From Ignavibacteriota bacterium (lineage in GTDB: Bacteria > Bacteroidota > Ignavibacteria > UBA10030): DNA of 64,000 nt. The stretch's first letter is position 1; every line of letters starts with the position of its first letter. Location of the stretch: contig PMZI01000014.1 of the NCBI GenBank assembly GCA_003170475.1, positions 89,546 through 153,545 on the forward strand, read 5' to 3'. A model generated the notes under the pieces. It was not told the DNA's origin. It did no database searches and saw nothing but the letters and a program-made list of their open reading frames with translations. Shown in pieces: positions 62,799 through 64,000 of the stretch. A program made the translations under genes and the position numbers.

Positions 62799-63694
62799 GC
62801 GTCGTACTGCCCAATGAGCATCGACATCGGGGGGAGTTAGAAAAACGGGGCGTGCTCTGCATTTCAGAACACGAAGCCAATCGTGCGGATATACGGCCGT
62901 TGCGCGTCGGCATCTTGAACATCATGCCAAAAGGTGAAACCTACGAGCCCTACCTCCTGTATCCGCTGAGCCGCACGATCATCCAGATCGAACCCGTCTG
63001 GATCAGGCTGCACTCGCACACGTACAAGACCACGGACCAGGATCATCTGGGGTTATACTACGACTACTTTGAAAATGCAATCACCAAAGCTCCCCTCGAC
63101 GGCCTCATTGTCACCGGTGCGCCCGTGGAGGAGATCGAGTATGAACAGGTGAGTTACTGGAATGAGATTACGACCATTCTGACCTTTGCACGACAAAACG
63201 TTACTTCGACGTTTGGGATTTGCTGGGGAGGCATGGCGCTAGCGAAAATGATAGGAATTGAGAAGGAGATGTTCGCGAAGAAACTTTTCGGAGCGTACGA
63301 AACCCGCAACCTCAACCGGCTGCATCCGGTAACGGGAGAGTTAGACGATATGTTCTGGTGCGTCCAGAGCCGCCACTCGGGAATCTCTGACCACGTGCTC
63401 GAATCTGAGCGGGACCGCGGGAATGTGAACTTGCTGGCGCATTCAGAAAACGGCGGCTATACGATCTTCGAAAGCGCGGACCAGCGCTTTCTCATGCACC
63501 TCGGCCACCCGGAATACGAAGCCCATAGGCTGGTTGAGGAATATCGAAGAGATGTGTCGCTTGGCAGGTCAGATGTTCCGCCTCCTGCAAACCTCGATAT
63601 CGAGAATCCTGTCAACCGATGGAGAAGTCACGGCCTGGAGTTCTTTGCCCAGTGGGTGCGCAGCATTTATGAGCCAACAAGCAGCGAGCACTGA
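62795..63694 (+). CDS. metA: Homoserine O-acyltransferase (MetA family, probably acetyl-CoA specific)
   Basis: LRVGILNIMPKGETYEPYLL; GLIVTGAPVEEIEYEQVSYW; TFGICWGGMALAKM; RWRSHGLEFFAQWV. Confidence 0.92.
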   Translation: MSVVLPNEHRHRGELEKRGVLCISEHEANRADIRPLRVGILNIMPKGETYEPYLLYPLSRTIIQIEPVWIRLHSHTYKTTDQDHLGLYYDYFENAITKAPLDGLIVTGAPVEEIEYEQVSYWNEITTILTFARQNVTSTFGICWGGMALAKMIGIEKEMFAKKLFGAYETRNLNRLHPVTGELDDMFWCVQSRHSGISDHVLESERDRGNVNLLAHSENGGYTIFESADQRFLMHLGHPEYEAHRLVEEYRRDVSLGRSDVPPPANLDIENPVNRWRSHGLEFFAQWVRSIYEPTSSEH

Positions 63695-63712
63695 CGGGTC
63701 GGAGGGGCCATT

Positions 63713-64000
63713 TCACACGTAGAGATGTCGCTTGATCTTCTGCGTCGGCGTCTTTTCGAACGGCTCTCGCTGCTCGATAAGCTGATGAATGCGGGAAAAT
63801 GAGGAAAGGCGCGTATTGACCAGCCTCCGGAGACTCTCCAACAAACTCTTCACGCGCTCCCGAGCTTGTGACTCCGTGAGGTGATCCTTGACAAAGTCTC
63901 GATCCAGCATTTCGTAGTTGAGATGTACTCTGGCGGCAATCTGGTTGTTCTGCTGATAGACGAGAGATTCGAGAACGATCTCTGATTCATTGATGACCGA
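63713..64000 (-). CDS. AMP-forming long-chain acyl-CoA synthetase, C-terminal fragment (runs off window end)
   Basis: ...SEIVLESLVYQQNNQIAARVHLNYEMLDRDF...SSFSRIHQLIEQREPFEKTPTQKIKRHLYV*; PFEKTPTQKIKR matches the conserved acyl-CoA synthetase C-terminus. Confidence 0.75.
   Translation of the reverse strand, partial: SVINESEIVLESLVYQQNNQIAARVHLNYEMLDRDFVKDHLTESQARERVKSLLESLRRLVNTRLSSFSRIHQLIEQREPFEKTPTQKIKRHLYV

Overview
This 64 kb window comes from a bacterial chromosome and is almost entirely coding. I saw no rRNA, tRNA, CRISPR array, phage or transposase. The lineage is unclear from sequence alone. Promoters look sigma70-like (TTGAC[AT]-N16/17-TAnnnT) and many genes carry AGGAGG-like ribosome binding sites. 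Main blocks: (1) housekeeping genes on the minus strand at 1-20.4 kb (trpS end, HNH nuclease, aroC, HtrA protease, recO, mtnA-PfkB kinase, NUDIX, RluB-type pseudouridine synthase with an 84-bp repeat tail, P1 peptidase, SpoU methylase, methylmalonyl-CoA mutase alpha, comEC, dtd, prmC, lysine-rich protein, stand-alone receiver, amidohydrolase); (2) GH38 alpha-mannosidase, transglutaminase, nagB and DUF4954 at 21-29 kb; (3) an accessory island at 29-32.6 kb with an AraC-type HTH protein, a degenerate enhancer-binding-protein-like AAA+/Fis regulator and an orphan multi-TM protein; (4) a sugar/uronate block at 32.8-40.7 kb; (5) an 11-gene minus-strand operon for branched-chain amino acids, ilvD-ilvB-ilvH-gltB-leuA-leuC-leuD-cimA-leuB-ilvC-aroF; (6) a divergent methionine operon with a SAM-I riboswitch, metY - aspartokinase/homoserine dehydrogenase - metA; (7) the C-terminus of an acyl-CoA synthetase. 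The most interesting candidate is an apparently unannotated attenuator ahead of ilvD: a 47-codon ORF ending in an Ile/Leu/Val-rich run, followed by mutually exclusive inverted repeats, one of which is exactly complementary to the ilvD ribosome binding site. A second strong RNA-structure candidate is a three-way-junction element between ilvD and ilvB.
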